NCBI RefSeq assembly: GCF_900230185.1
Contig: NZ_OCSR01000002.1
Span: 3,224,001-3,288,000, forward strand
Source: Burkholderia sp. OK233
Lineage (GTDB): Bacteria > Pseudomonadota > Gammaproteobacteria > Burkholderiales > Burkholderiaceae
Length of the DNA: 64,000 nucleotides
Direction: 5' to 3'
Part shown: piece by piece, positions 34,450 to 42,555 of the stretch
Layout of the letters: each line of letters begins with the position of its first letter
Position numbering within the stretch: the stretch's first letter is position 1
Translations under genes and position numbers: made by a program
Notes under the pieces: model-generated
Database searches by the model: none
What the model was told of the DNA's origin: nothing
What the model saw: only the letters and a program-made list of their open reading frames with translations

Positions 34450-34489
34450 GCGGCAGAGGCAAGCGAATCGCTACTGCCGCTTCGCCTCA

Positions 34490-35683
34490 TCAGAACCGGT
34501 GCCGCAAGCCAATACTAACGATCGCCTGCGACGGCGCGTCCGACGAGTGACTGTTGCCCTTGTCGCTGACCGACGCGGTGGCCGCGACCGGATTGCCGAG
34601 CGCATCCAGCGTAACACCGGACGCGTGCTGATAGCCGCCCATCAGATAGACCGTCGAACGCTTCGAGAGGTTGTACTGCGCGCCGAGCGTCACGTTGTGA
34701 TATTGCGCGCGCTCATCCACACCTTCCACTTCGCCACCACGTGTGTAGCTGTAGCCCGCGAACAGTTGCACGGCCGGGCGGATCGTCCACTGTCCGAACA
34801 CGCCCGCGATATTGAACGTCGCATGCCCGTTGAACAACGAATCGGCGCCCGAGCGGTACTGCACGTTGCTGTAGTTCACACCGAGGATGGCCGGGCCAAA
34901 ATTGTACGTAGCGCCCGCGGCGATGATCTGTTGCGATTGCGCGCTCGCGTAGCCTTCATTGATCGACGAATTGAACAGGCCGTCGTCCGTGCCGTTCCAT
35001 TTGCCGACCGTCGAGTCTTTCGGCCCGCTCTTGCTGTTATCCGAACGCTCGTAGCCGACGCCCACGTGCAACGGGCCGTTGCCGTACGCCGCGCCCACGC
35101 TCCACGTGTTCTGCTGCTTCAGGCTGCCCGGTTGACCGCCGAATCCATACAACGCGCCGAACGTAAAACCCGAGTAGTTCGCGCTCGTGTACTTGATCGA
35201 GTTGTTGACGCGCGCGGTCTGATCGAGATCGTCGATGTCGCCCGGATGCGCGCCGAAGCCACCGACCAGCGCAACCGGCGCAACGGGGGCGACGAAGTCG
35301 TTCAGCGAGGTGTACTGGCGGCCGAGCGTGACCGTGCCGTATTGCTGGCTGCCGATGCCGACAAACGCCTGACGGCCGAACAGCCCGCCGTTCTGGCCGG
35401 TCTTGCCGTTCGTGATGTCGAAGCCGTCTTCAAGCAGGAACAGGGCGTTCCAGCCGCCGCCGAGGTCTTCCTGGCCCTTGATGCCGAAGCGGCTGCCGGA
35501 GAGGTTGCCGCTCGTCAACGCGACGTTCGAGTGTCCCGTGTAAGCGCCGGCGGAACCGGTGCGCTCGTTGCTGCGATACGTGATACCCGCGTCGACGATG
35601 CCGTACAGCATGACGGAACTCTGCGCGGACGCAACGCTGGCGAGGGACAGCAGCAGGGGTGCAGCAATCAGTTGCTTTTTCAT
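34490..35683 (-). CDS. General porin
   Basis: The 397-residue protein has signal MKKQLIAAPLLLSLASVASA and porin motifs QSSVMLYGIVDAGITY, GSRFGIKGQEDLGGGWNALF, FGRQAFVGIGSQQYG, QYNLSKRSTVYLMGGYQ, with terminal GLRHRF. It is the third intact porin of this family in the window. It lies convergent with the XRE gene and downstream of the dehydrogenase operon on the same strand, with about 175 bases between, so it may be cotranscribed with that operon or have its own promoter. Confidence 0.92.
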   Translation of the reverse strand: MKKQLIAAPLLLSLASVASAQSSVMLYGIVDAGITYRSNERTGSAGAYTGHSNVALTSGNLSGSRFGIKGQEDLGGGWNALFLLEDGFDITNGKTGQNGGLFGRQAFVGIGSQQYGTVTLGRQYTSLNDFVAPVAPVALVGGFGAHPGDIDDLDQTARVNNSIKYTSANYSGFTFGALYGFGGQPGSLKQQNTWSVGAAYGNGPLHVGVGYERSDNSKSGPKDSTVGKWNGTDDGLFNSSINEGYASAQSQQIIAAGATYNFGPAILGVNYSNVQYRSGADSLFNGHATFNIAGVFGQWTIRPAVQLFAGYSYTRGGEVEGVDERAQYHNVTLGAQYNLSKRSTVYLMGGYQHASGVTLDALGNPVAATASVSDKGNSHSSDAPSQAIVSIGLRHRF

Positions 35684-35859
35684 CGTGGTTATAGCTCGGT
35701 TGGATCGTCTAACTCAAGTCACCTGTACGGCGATCTCTCTTTTTTCCGCACGCACGCAGTCCGCTCCTGACCAACGGAGCAGATTGCGTGAAGCGGGGGG
35801 AAGCGGCTTGCGTGGCCCTTGTCACTCGCTCCAATTGCGAGCGCGTTGCAAGAGCGGGC

Positions 35860-37227
35860 TTAGTGGCTTAGTGCAGCACCGGGCGGCATCTCGGGCGCAT
35901 GAACCGAGACGGTCTTGCGGACCTTGGCGACATCCGTCGCGCTGACGGTCGAACCGGTGTTGCCCCAACTGTTGCGCACGAAGTTCGCCACGTCGGCGAC
36001 TTCCTGATCGTTCAGACGCCAGCCGAAGGCGGGCATCGTGAACGAGGACGGCGCGGTCTTCGTGCCTTCGAGCGTGTTGCCGGTCAGCAGCACGTGAATC
36101 AACGAGGTCGCGTCCTTGCCCTGCACGACCGGATTGCCGCCCAGTGCCGGGAACACGCGCGTGTAGCCGTGGCCGTCACTGCGGTGGCAGGCGGTGCAGT
36201 TGTCGCGGTACACGGCTGCGCCTGGCGCTGTGGCGTCGCCGGTACGCAGGGCGCGGGCCGCCGTATCGTTGTACACGTACGGCGTTTCCTTCGGATCGGT
36301 CGACGGCAGCGTCTTCAGGTAACGCGCGATTGCTGTCAGATCGGCGTCGTTCATGTGCTGCATGCTGTGCTGTACGACGTCGGTCATGCCGCCGAATGCC
36401 GCGCTGTGCTGCGTGCGTTCGGTCTTCAGGAATTGCACGATATCGGCTTCGCTCCATGAGCCGATGCCGGTGCGTGGATTAGCGCGCAGGCTCGACGGGA
36501 CCCAGCCGTCGATCGCGGCGCCGCCTGCGAGAAACTCGGCGCCGTCGAGATCGCTCAGCGCGCGTTCCTGCATCGTCACCGCACGCGGCGTGTGGCAGGC
36601 GCCGCAGTGGCCGAGGCCCTGCACGAGGTATGCACCGCGTGCGACCACCGGATCGGCATAGTGCTTCGAATTGAACGCGACAGGATCAGGCGCGAACAGA
36701 TAACGCCAGATGCCGAGCGGCCAGCGCATAGAAAGAGGCCAGACGATATCGACAGCACGGTTCGTCTGGTTCACTGGCGCGACGCCTTGCGTGAAGTACG
36801 CATAGAGCGCGTGCATGTCGTCATCGCTCAGGCGGGCATACGAGGGGTACGGCATCGCCGGATACAGCGTGTCGCCATCCGGCCGCACGCCTGCGCGCAC
36901 CGCGCGATCGAACTGGGCGAAGGTCCATGAGCCGATGCCGGTGTTGCGATCGGGCGTGATGTTGGTCGAGTAGATCGCGCCGATCGGCGTGTCGAACTTC
37001 AGGCCGCCCGCGAAGGGTTTGCCCGATTGCGCCGTGTGACACGCGATGCAGTCACCGGCACGCGCGAGATATTCGCCGTGCGCGATCAACGCCGCGTTGG
37101 ATTGAGGTGGGAGCGTTGCTGCTTGCGCGGCGAGCGGAACGGACAACGTAGCCGCCACGCAGAAAGACGCGGCGCCCACGCGTCTGAATGCCTGACCCAG
37201 GCGTTTCATATCGATGTTCTTCTTCAT
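35860..37227 (-). CDS. Triheme cytochrome c subunit of an FAD-dependent alcohol/gluconate-type dehydrogenase
   Basis: The 455-residue exported protein has a signal peptide (SFCVAATLSVPLAAQA) and three c-type heme sites, CIACH, CGACH and CTACH, each in its own cytochrome domain with distal Met candidates. It passes electrons from the flavoprotein subunit to the respiratory chain, as in membrane-bound gluconate and sorbitol dehydrogenases. ATG 37227 overlaps the stop of the flavoprotein gene (ATGA). The open frame extending to 37812 is an antisense-like shadow of that gene and is not used. Confidence 0.9.
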   Translation of the reverse strand: MKKNIDMKRLGQAFRRVGAASFCVAATLSVPLAAQAATLPPQSNAALIAHGEYLARAGDCIACHTAQSGKPFAGGLKFDTPIGAIYSTNITPDRNTGIGSWTFAQFDRAVRAGVRPDGDTLYPAMPYPSYARLSDDDMHALYAYFTQGVAPVNQTNRAVDIVWPLSMRWPLGIWRYLFAPDPVAFNSKHYADPVVARGAYLVQGLGHCGACHTPRAVTMQERALSDLDGAEFLAGGAAIDGWVPSSLRANPRTGIGSWSEADIVQFLKTERTQHSAAFGGMTDVVQHSMQHMNDADLTAIARYLKTLPSTDPKETPYVYNDTAARALRTGDATAPGAAVYRDNCTACHRSDGHGYTRVFPALGGNPVVQGKDATSLIHVLLTGNTLEGTKTAPSSFTMPAFGWRLNDQEVADVANFVRNSWGNTGSTVSATDVAKVRKTVSVHAPEMPPGAALSH

Positions 37228-39002
37228 ACGCTCACCAGCGGCCCGGGGTTCTTCAGATACTGCGTGCGGATCGCACGCGCCGACCAGTAGGCGAGCGCGG
37301 CGACGAGGCCAGTCGGGTTGTAGCCGATGCCTTGCGGGAACGCCGACGCGCCCATCACGAACACGTTGTGCACGTCCCAGCTTTGCAGATAACGGTTCAG
37401 CACGCTCGTCTTCGGATCGGTGCCCATAATCGCGCCACCGACGAGGTGAGTCGTCTGATAGCGGCGCGAATCGAAGTGCGCGCCGAATTCGCGCGTATAG
37501 ACGCCGATGGACTTCGGCCCCATCTGTTGCGCGATCTTGTGCATCTGCCCGGTCACGTATTGCGCCATCTTGATGTCGTTGTCCTTCCAGTCGAAGGTCA
37601 TGCGCAACAGCGGCTGGCCGTATGAATCGCGATAGGTCGGATCGAGGTCGAGGAACACGTCGCGGTACGACATGTTGGAGCCATGCGCGTCCATCGAGAT
37701 GGTGTGCGCGTAGTGGTCCTTCACCGACTTCTTCCACTCCACGCCCCAGTTGGGCGTGCCGGCCGGTGTCGCGATGCCGCTGATCGGTTTGGTGCCGGCC
37801 TGATTCACCCACAACGGCGAGCCGCCGACAAAGCCGAGCGGACCGTGATCGAAGTTGTCGGCATTGAAGTCGTCCACGGCGACGCCGTTGCCGCCCGCGC
37901 CGATGAACGGATTGGTGAAGGTGTCCTTGTCGAAGAACGCGGTGATCGTCGAGAGGTTCTGATACGCGAAGTTGCGGCCGACCACGCCTTCACCCGAGAT
38001 CGGGTCATACGGCTTGCCGATGCCCGAGAGCAGAAGCAGGTGAACGTTGTGATACTGGAACGCCGCGACGATCACGAGATCGGCGGGCTGAAAAACTTCG
38101 TTGCCCGCCGGATCGACGTACGTCACGCCCTTGGCGCGCTTTTTCGTATCGTCGAGTTCGACGCGCAGCACGTGGCAACGCGAGCGCAGTTCGAAATTCG
38201 GCGACTGCTTCAGCGCCGGCAGGATGTTCAGATTCGGCGACGCCTTCGAGTACATGTAGCACGCGTAGCCGCTGCAGAATCCGCAGAAGTTGCATGGTCC
38301 CATCTGTACGCCGTACGGGTTCGTGTACGGACCCGACGTATTCGCCGAAGGCAGGCGGTACGGGTGCAGTCCGAGTTCGCGCGCGGCCTTGCCGAAGCGC
38401 TCGGCCGAGTACGTGTTCAACTGTGCGGGGAGCGGGAAGTTGTCGCTGCGCGGCGCGTCGAACACGTTACCGTCGCCGACCACCTTGCCGTTGACCTTAT
38501 AAGCCTGGCCCGAGGTACCGAACACTTTCTCGGCGAAGTCGAAATGCGGCTCGAGTTCGTCGTAGCTGACGCCGTAATCCTGAATCGTCATCCCGTCAGG
38601 AATGAAGCGCTTGCCGTAGCGTTCTTCATAGTGGCTCTTCAGACGCAGCTCTTCCGGCGTGATGCGGAAATGCACGCCCGACCAGTGCAAGCCGGCGCCG
38701 CCGACGCCTTCGCCCGGTAGGAACGCGGCAAGCTGCCGATAAGGCAGGGCAGTGTCGCCGACGTTATGACGGATCGATACGGTGGTCTTGGAGAGATCGA
38801 GGAACAGCTTCTTGCGGACGTTGTAGGTCAGCTCGTCGATCGTGTTCGGATACGCGCCGTCCGGGTAGGTGTCGCGATACTCACCGCGCTCGAGCGCGAC
38901 CACTTTGAGGCCGGCCTCGGTGAGTTCCTTCGCGAGGATCGCACCGGTCCAGCCGAAGCCGATGACGACCGCGTCGACGTGCGGTTTGGTTTGTGTAGTC
39001 AT
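37224..39002 (-). CDS. GMC-family FAD dehydrogenase, large subunit (gluconate 2-dehydrogenase type)
   Basis: The 592-residue protein has an N-terminal FAD-binding motif VVIGFGWTGAILAKEL, GVGGAGLHWSG, a cysteine cluster CNFCGFCSGYAC as in FAD-dependent dehydrogenases that hold an iron-sulfur centre, and the C-terminal GMC signature around HLVGGAIMGTDP and ASAFPQGIGYNPTG. It oxidises a sugar, sugar acid or polyol in the periplasm, exported by hitch-hiking on the Tat-targeted small subunit. Its start and stop overlap the genes before and after it by four bases. The substrate (gluconate, 2-ketogluconate, sorbitol or other) cannot be told. Confidence 0.9.
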   Translation of the reverse strand: MTTQTKPHVDAVVIGFGWTGAILAKELTEAGLKVVALERGEYRDTYPDGAYPNTIDELTYNVRKKLFLDLSKTTVSIRHNVGDTALPYRQLAAFLPGEGVGGAGLHWSGVHFRITPEELRLKSHYEERYGKRFIPDGMTIQDYGVSYDELEPHFDFAEKVFGTSGQAYKVNGKVVGDGNVFDAPRSDNFPLPAQLNTYSAERFGKAARELGLHPYRLPSANTSGPYTNPYGVQMGPCNFCGFCSGYACYMYSKASPNLNILPALKQSPNFELRSRCHVLRVELDDTKKRAKGVTYVDPAGNEVFQPADLVIVAAFQYHNVHLLLLSGIGKPYDPISGEGVVGRNFAYQNLSTITAFFDKDTFTNPFIGAGGNGVAVDDFNADNFDHGPLGFVGGSPLWVNQAGTKPISGIATPAGTPNWGVEWKKSVKDHYAHTISMDAHGSNMSYRDVFLDLDPTYRDSYGQPLLRMTFDWKDNDIKMAQYVTGQMHKIAQQMGPKSIGVYTREFGAHFDSRRYQTTHLVGGAIMGTDPKTSVLNRYLQSWDVHNVFVMGASAFPQGIGYNPTGLVAALAYWSARAIRTQYLKNPGPLVSV

Positions 39003-39718
39003 CAGGTGCGCTTTCCTTCAATCGACACGGGGCCATACGGATAGGCCTGGCCGTTCTGGTTGACGAAGTCCATGAAATCGGCGCGCGCGCCGGGGAAGCC
39101 GATCATCTTCCAGCCGCCCATATCGCGATTGCCGCCGTGGATCGGGTCGCAGAAGTAGCCTTCGCGGGTGTTTTGCAGCAGCTGGCCGAAGAAGACGCCA
39201 GCGGGCACGTCCGCGAGTTCGATCGAGCCTTTCTCGAGGGCGGTGAGCACGGTGTCGCGTGTGGGTGCGTCGAGGGCGTCGAATGGATGCGAGTAGGTCT
39301 TCGTGCAGTAGGCGTTGACCGCCGCGATGCCGAGCCGGTACAGATCGCGCGGCACGAGCTTCAACTGATAGCCGAGTTCCGGCGCGCCTTGCGTGAACGG
39401 ACCCTGCATGTACCAGAGCGCGCCGTGCGCGTACGGCGTGTCCATCTGCCGGTCGATGAATTCGGGCACGCCGGCTTCGACCGCGCCCGGGCCTTCGCTG
39501 TCAGATGGAATCAGGCGATCGACCGCGGCGTGGATGAACGCCCATTCCTTTGTGTCGAAGAAATGCGGCTTGTAGTCGGCGCCGGAGGCGGCGCTGCCCG
39601 AGCCTTGAGCGGTGGTGGCGGATTGCTTGACTTCACAACCGGCGAGGGTCCCGGCGGGAACCAGCGCAACGGCCGTGCGTAAGAAGCCGCGGCGGGAGGT
39701 AAGAGGAGATTGAGCCAT
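39002..39718 (-). CDS. Small (gamma) subunit of FAD-dependent dehydrogenase, Tat-exported
   Basis: The 238-residue protein matches gluconate 2-dehydrogenase subunit 3. It starts with a twin-arginine signal (TSRRGFLRTAVALVPAG) that also ends in a lipobox-like LAGC, so it may be a Tat-exported lipoprotein. The mature part has FIHAAVDRLIPSDSEGPGAV and GYFCDPIHGGNRDMGGWKMI, typical of the family. It chaperones and exports the large subunit. ATG 39718 places the twin arginines correctly. Its TGA overlaps the large-subunit start. It is the first gene of the operon. Confidence 0.9.
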   Translation of the reverse strand: MAQSPLTSRRGFLRTAVALVPAGTLAGCEVKQSATTAQGSGSAASGADYKPHFFDTKEWAFIHAAVDRLIPSDSEGPGAVEAGVPEFIDRQMDTPYAHGALWYMQGPFTQGAPELGYQLKLVPRDLYRLGIAAVNAYCTKTYSHPFDALDAPTRDTVLTALEKGSIELADVPAGVFFGQLLQNTREGYFCDPIHGGNRDMGGWKMIGFPGARADFMDFVNQNGQAYPYGPVSIEGKRT

Positions 39719-40246
39719 GTTGTTCTTTATCGCGAGATAGGAGCGCGCCGTGGTGCGCACGGACGGTCGTCGGATTTCGGCGCCATAGTAAATGGAACCG
39801 GTTCCAAAGTGTCTCTACTTTTTTACAATAAGCTGTTTCATGAAGTGATTAAATCTCCTCTTGAAGGAAATATGTCTTTCAAATCATAGGTGTTTTGCCG
39901 CGCGGAGCGCTGAGAAGTTGACGCGAAAAAGCGACGCTTTTGCTCCGGCAATGGCTATGAGCGCCCGTTCGGGTGGACGTGGTTTACCCGCGCTTACAGC
40001 ATGCTGACAACGGCAAGCGGTCGCCGGCCGGGCCTGAGACGGCCATACGGGTCACGTGAATCCCGCTATATCTTCCAGCCGTATTGCGCCGGCTCCGGCG
40101 CGAGAATACTTTTCGCCTGCTGCAAACGCGCGAAAACAGATGAAGCCTACAAATTGAAAGAAATTCCGCGCTGAAGGGCTCTTTTCGACGCCTGTGCCTC
40201 GCGCCGCCGGAGGCGCACATCACGACGACCATCAAGGAGACAAGCT
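39719..40246. promoter_or_regulatory. Divergent promoter region between dehydrogenase operon and amt
   Basis: No gene is visible in these 528 bases. A LacI-type palindrome (listed separately) lies on the dehydrogenase side, next to an AT-rich block at about 39806-39890 suited to promoters. The side near the ammonium transporter is GC-rich, and I see no convincing sigma-54 site there. Confidence 0.5.
39793..39806. promoter_or_regulatory. LacI/GalR-family operator palindrome
   Basis: TGGAACCGGTTCCA is a perfect 14-base palindrome with a central CG, as in LacI-family operators. It lies 75 bases upstream of the first dehydrogenase gene. No LacI-family regulator gene is in the window, so the repressor would act in trans. 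Confidence 0.6.
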
Positions 40247-41488
40247 GTGCTTTCCGCAACCATGCCGATTAACGTCGGCAACACCGCTTTCATGCTGCTG
40301 TGCGCGAGCCTCGTCATGCTGATGACGCCGGGTCTCGCGTTTTTCTACGGCGGCCTCGTCGAACGCAAGAACGTGCTCGCGATCATGATGCAGAGCTTCA
40401 TCTCGCTCGCGTGGACAACCGTGCTGTGGTTCGCGTTCGGCTACTCGATGTGCTTCGGCCCAAGCTGGCACGGCATCATTGGCGATCCGACCTACTATGC
40501 GTTCTTGCGCGGCATTACGCTGCAAACCATGTACACGGGCAACGACGCAGGCATTCCGCTGGTGGTCCACGTCGCCTATCAGATGATGTTTGCGATCATC
40601 ACGCCGGCACTGATTACAGGTGCGTTCACCAACCGCGTGACGTTCAAAGCGTACTTCCTGTTCCTGACCGGCTGGCTGGTGCTGGTGTACTTCCCGTTCG
40701 TGCATATGGTCTGGAGTCCGGATGGACTGTTTGCGAAGTGGGGCGTGCTCGATTACGCGGGCGGCATTGTGGTCCACAACACCGCCGGATTCGCCGCGCT
40801 TGCGTCGGTGTTGTACGTGGGGCGCCGTCAGACCCTCACTCACAAGCCGCACAACGTGCCGTTGATCGCGCTTGGCACGGGCCTGCTGTGGTTCGGCTGG
40901 TACGGCTTTAACGCCGGCTCCGAGCTGCGCGTCGACGCCATCACGGCTTCGTCTTTCCTTAACACCGATGTCGCCGCTTCGTTCGCTGCCATTACGTGGC
41001 TGCTGATCGAATGGGCCAACGCACGGCAGCCGAAATTCATCGGCTTGCTGACCGGTTCGGTCGCCGGCCTCGCGACCATCACGCCCGCGGCCGGCTATGT
41101 GTCGTTGAGCACAGCCGCGATAATCGGGATTTCTGCTGGTGTGATCTGCTATTACGCTGTTGCGCTGAAAAACCGGCTCGGCCTCGACGACGCGCTCGAC
41201 GTGTGGGGCGTGCATGGCGTGGGCGGCCTCGTCGGTACCGTTCTGCTCGGCGTGTTCGCGTCGAAGGCGTGGAACCCGAATGGTGCGGATGGCCTGCTGC
41301 TGGGTGGCGGCGCTTTCTTCGTCAAGCAATGCGTGGCGGTATGCGTGTCCGGCGTCTGGGCGTTCGTGTTCACGTGGGGCATGTTGTGGCTGATCAACCG
41401 GGTGACACCCGTTAAGGTTGGTGAAGCCGCCGCGCAGCACGGGCTCGATACCGAGTTGCATGGCGAAGTGGCTTATCTGGACGCGTAA
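40247..41488 (+). CDS. amt: Ammonium transporter (Amt family)
   Basis: The 413-residue protein has 11 membrane segments and Amt hallmarks: MLMTPGLAFFYGGLV, the first pore histidine in VVHNTAGFAAL, the second in GVHGVGGLVGT, and FNAGSELRVD. It conducts ammonium across the inner membrane. GTG 40247 is chosen since AAGGAGA lies seven bases upstream; ATG 40262 is the alternative. No glnK is adjacent, unlike typical amt loci, so control by PII must come from elsewhere. Confidence 0.93.
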   Translation: MLSATMPINVGNTAFMLLCASLVMLMTPGLAFFYGGLVERKNVLAIMMQSFISLAWTTVLWFAFGYSMCFGPSWHGIIGDPTYYAFLRGITLQTMYTGNDAGIPLVVHVAYQMMFAIITPALITGAFTNRVTFKAYFLFLTGWLVLVYFPFVHMVWSPDGLFAKWGVLDYAGGIVVHNTAGFAALASVLYVGRRQTLTHKPHNVPLIALGTGLLWFGWYGFNAGSELRVDAITASSFLNTDVAASFAAITWLLIEWANARQPKFIGLLTGSVAGLATITPAAGYVSLSTAAIIGISAGVICYYAVALKNRLGLDDALDVWGVHGVGGLVGTVLLGVFASKAWNPNGADGLLLGGGAFFVKQCVAVCVSGVWAFVFTWGMLWLINRVTPVKVGEAAAQHGLDTELHGEVAYLDA

Positions 41489-41546
41489 GCCCATGGTCGC
41501 CGCTGTGCTAGCGTTGGGTCTGGGCCCAACGTTAAGCGCAGCATCC

Positions 41547-42449
41547 ATGGAAAACCTCCTCAAAAAGCTCGACCTCACCTCGCTGCGCCTGTTCGTCGCC
41601 GTCTGCCAGGAGCAGAACATCGCGCGCGCGGCTGAGCGCGAGTTCATCGCGTCGTCCGCGGTGAGCCGGCGCATCGCCGAAATCGAGGCGTTGATCGGAT
41701 TGCCGGTGATTCAGCGCCAGTCGCGCGGCATTACGGTGACGCCGGTCGGCGAGACCGTGCTGCGCTACGCGCTGGCGATCATCGGCAACATCGAACAGAT
41801 GAGCGCCGAGTTGTCGCGCTTTTCCTCGGGGGCGAAGGGGCGGGTGCGGGTGGTGGCGAATCTCTCGTCGATCGTGCAGTTTTTGCCGGAGGACGTAGCG
41901 GCTTTCGGGCGCGCGTTTCCGGAGGTGTCGATCGAACTCGAGGAAGAGAACAGCGCCGACGTGCTGCGCATCGTCGACGAACACGGCGCGGACTTTGGCA
42001 TCTGCAATCCGGTGGCGGGCAGTGAAGCCTTCGAGCAGGTGCCGTATCGGGAGGACCGACTGGCGGTGCTGGTGCCGGGCGGCCATCGTCTGGCCGCAGC
42101 TTCCCGCGTGGCGTTCGACGAGTTGCTCGACGACAGCTTTGTCGGCCTGCGCAGCGAGAGTGCGCTGACCAAGCTTCTCGCGCAGCAGGCGACCAGCGCA
42201 GGGCGGCAGATCGACGTCAAGATCCGCGTCAGCAGCCTCGATGCGCTGTGCCGGATGGTCCATGCCGGCCTCGGCATCGCAATCGTGCCCGAGCAGGTGG
42301 GGCTGCTCTATGTGAATGCGCTCGACGTACGGTTGCTGTCTTTGAGCGACGCCTGGGCGGTACGGCATCTCATCATGATCTTCAAGTCGCGCGATCAGCT
42401 AAGCGCCAGCGCGGCGGCGCTGGTGGGGTTCCTCGGCAGCAAGCCCTAG
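41547..42449 (+). CDS. LysR-type transcriptional regulator
   Basis: The 300-residue protein has a standard LysR layout: N-terminal HTH (LTSLRLFVAVCQEQNIARAA, SSAVSRRIAEIEALIGLPV) and a substrate-binding domain (GRVRVVANLSSIVQFLPEDV, DRLAVLVPGGHRLA). ATG 41547 fits the family start; the longer frame overlaps the amt gene. It precedes the aconitase-family gene on the same strand by about 100 bases and probably controls it together with the MFS transporter. The ligand is likely a tricarboxylic or dicarboxylic acid, by inference from its neighbours. Confidence 0.9.
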   Translation: MENLLKKLDLTSLRLFVAVCQEQNIARAAEREFIASSAVSRRIAEIEALIGLPVIQRQSRGITVTPVGETVLRYALAIIGNIEQMSAELSRFSSGAKGRVRVVANLSSIVQFLPEDVAAFGRAFPEVSIELEEENSADVLRIVDEHGADFGICNPVAGSEAFEQVPYREDRLAVLVPGGHRLAAASRVAFDELLDDSFVGLRSESALTKLLAQQATSAGRQIDVKIRVSSLDALCRMVHAGLGIAIVPEQVGLLYVNALDVRLLSLSDAWAVRHLIMIFKSRDQLSASAAALVGFLGSKP

Positions 42450-42555
42450 CCCGCGGGGCGCCTCGCACCATTCTCCAAACAAGACGTCTGCGTTGCTGGA
42501 CCGGCACTTCGGCATTGCCTGCGCGCGCCGTATAGTGGGCGCAAGGAGAATGCAT

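Noticed and set aside
37228..37812. N-terminal extension of the cytochrome c gene
   Set aside because: The extra 195 codons lie in another phase of the dehydrogenase gene and would place the signal peptide in mid-protein. ATG 37227 overlaps the previous stop as expected.
37683..38720. Plus-strand frame of 345 codons inside the GMC dehydrogenase gene
   Set aside because: Antisense shadow with low-complexity Arg/Val sequence; the minus-strand gene has FAD motifs and overlaps both neighbours properly.
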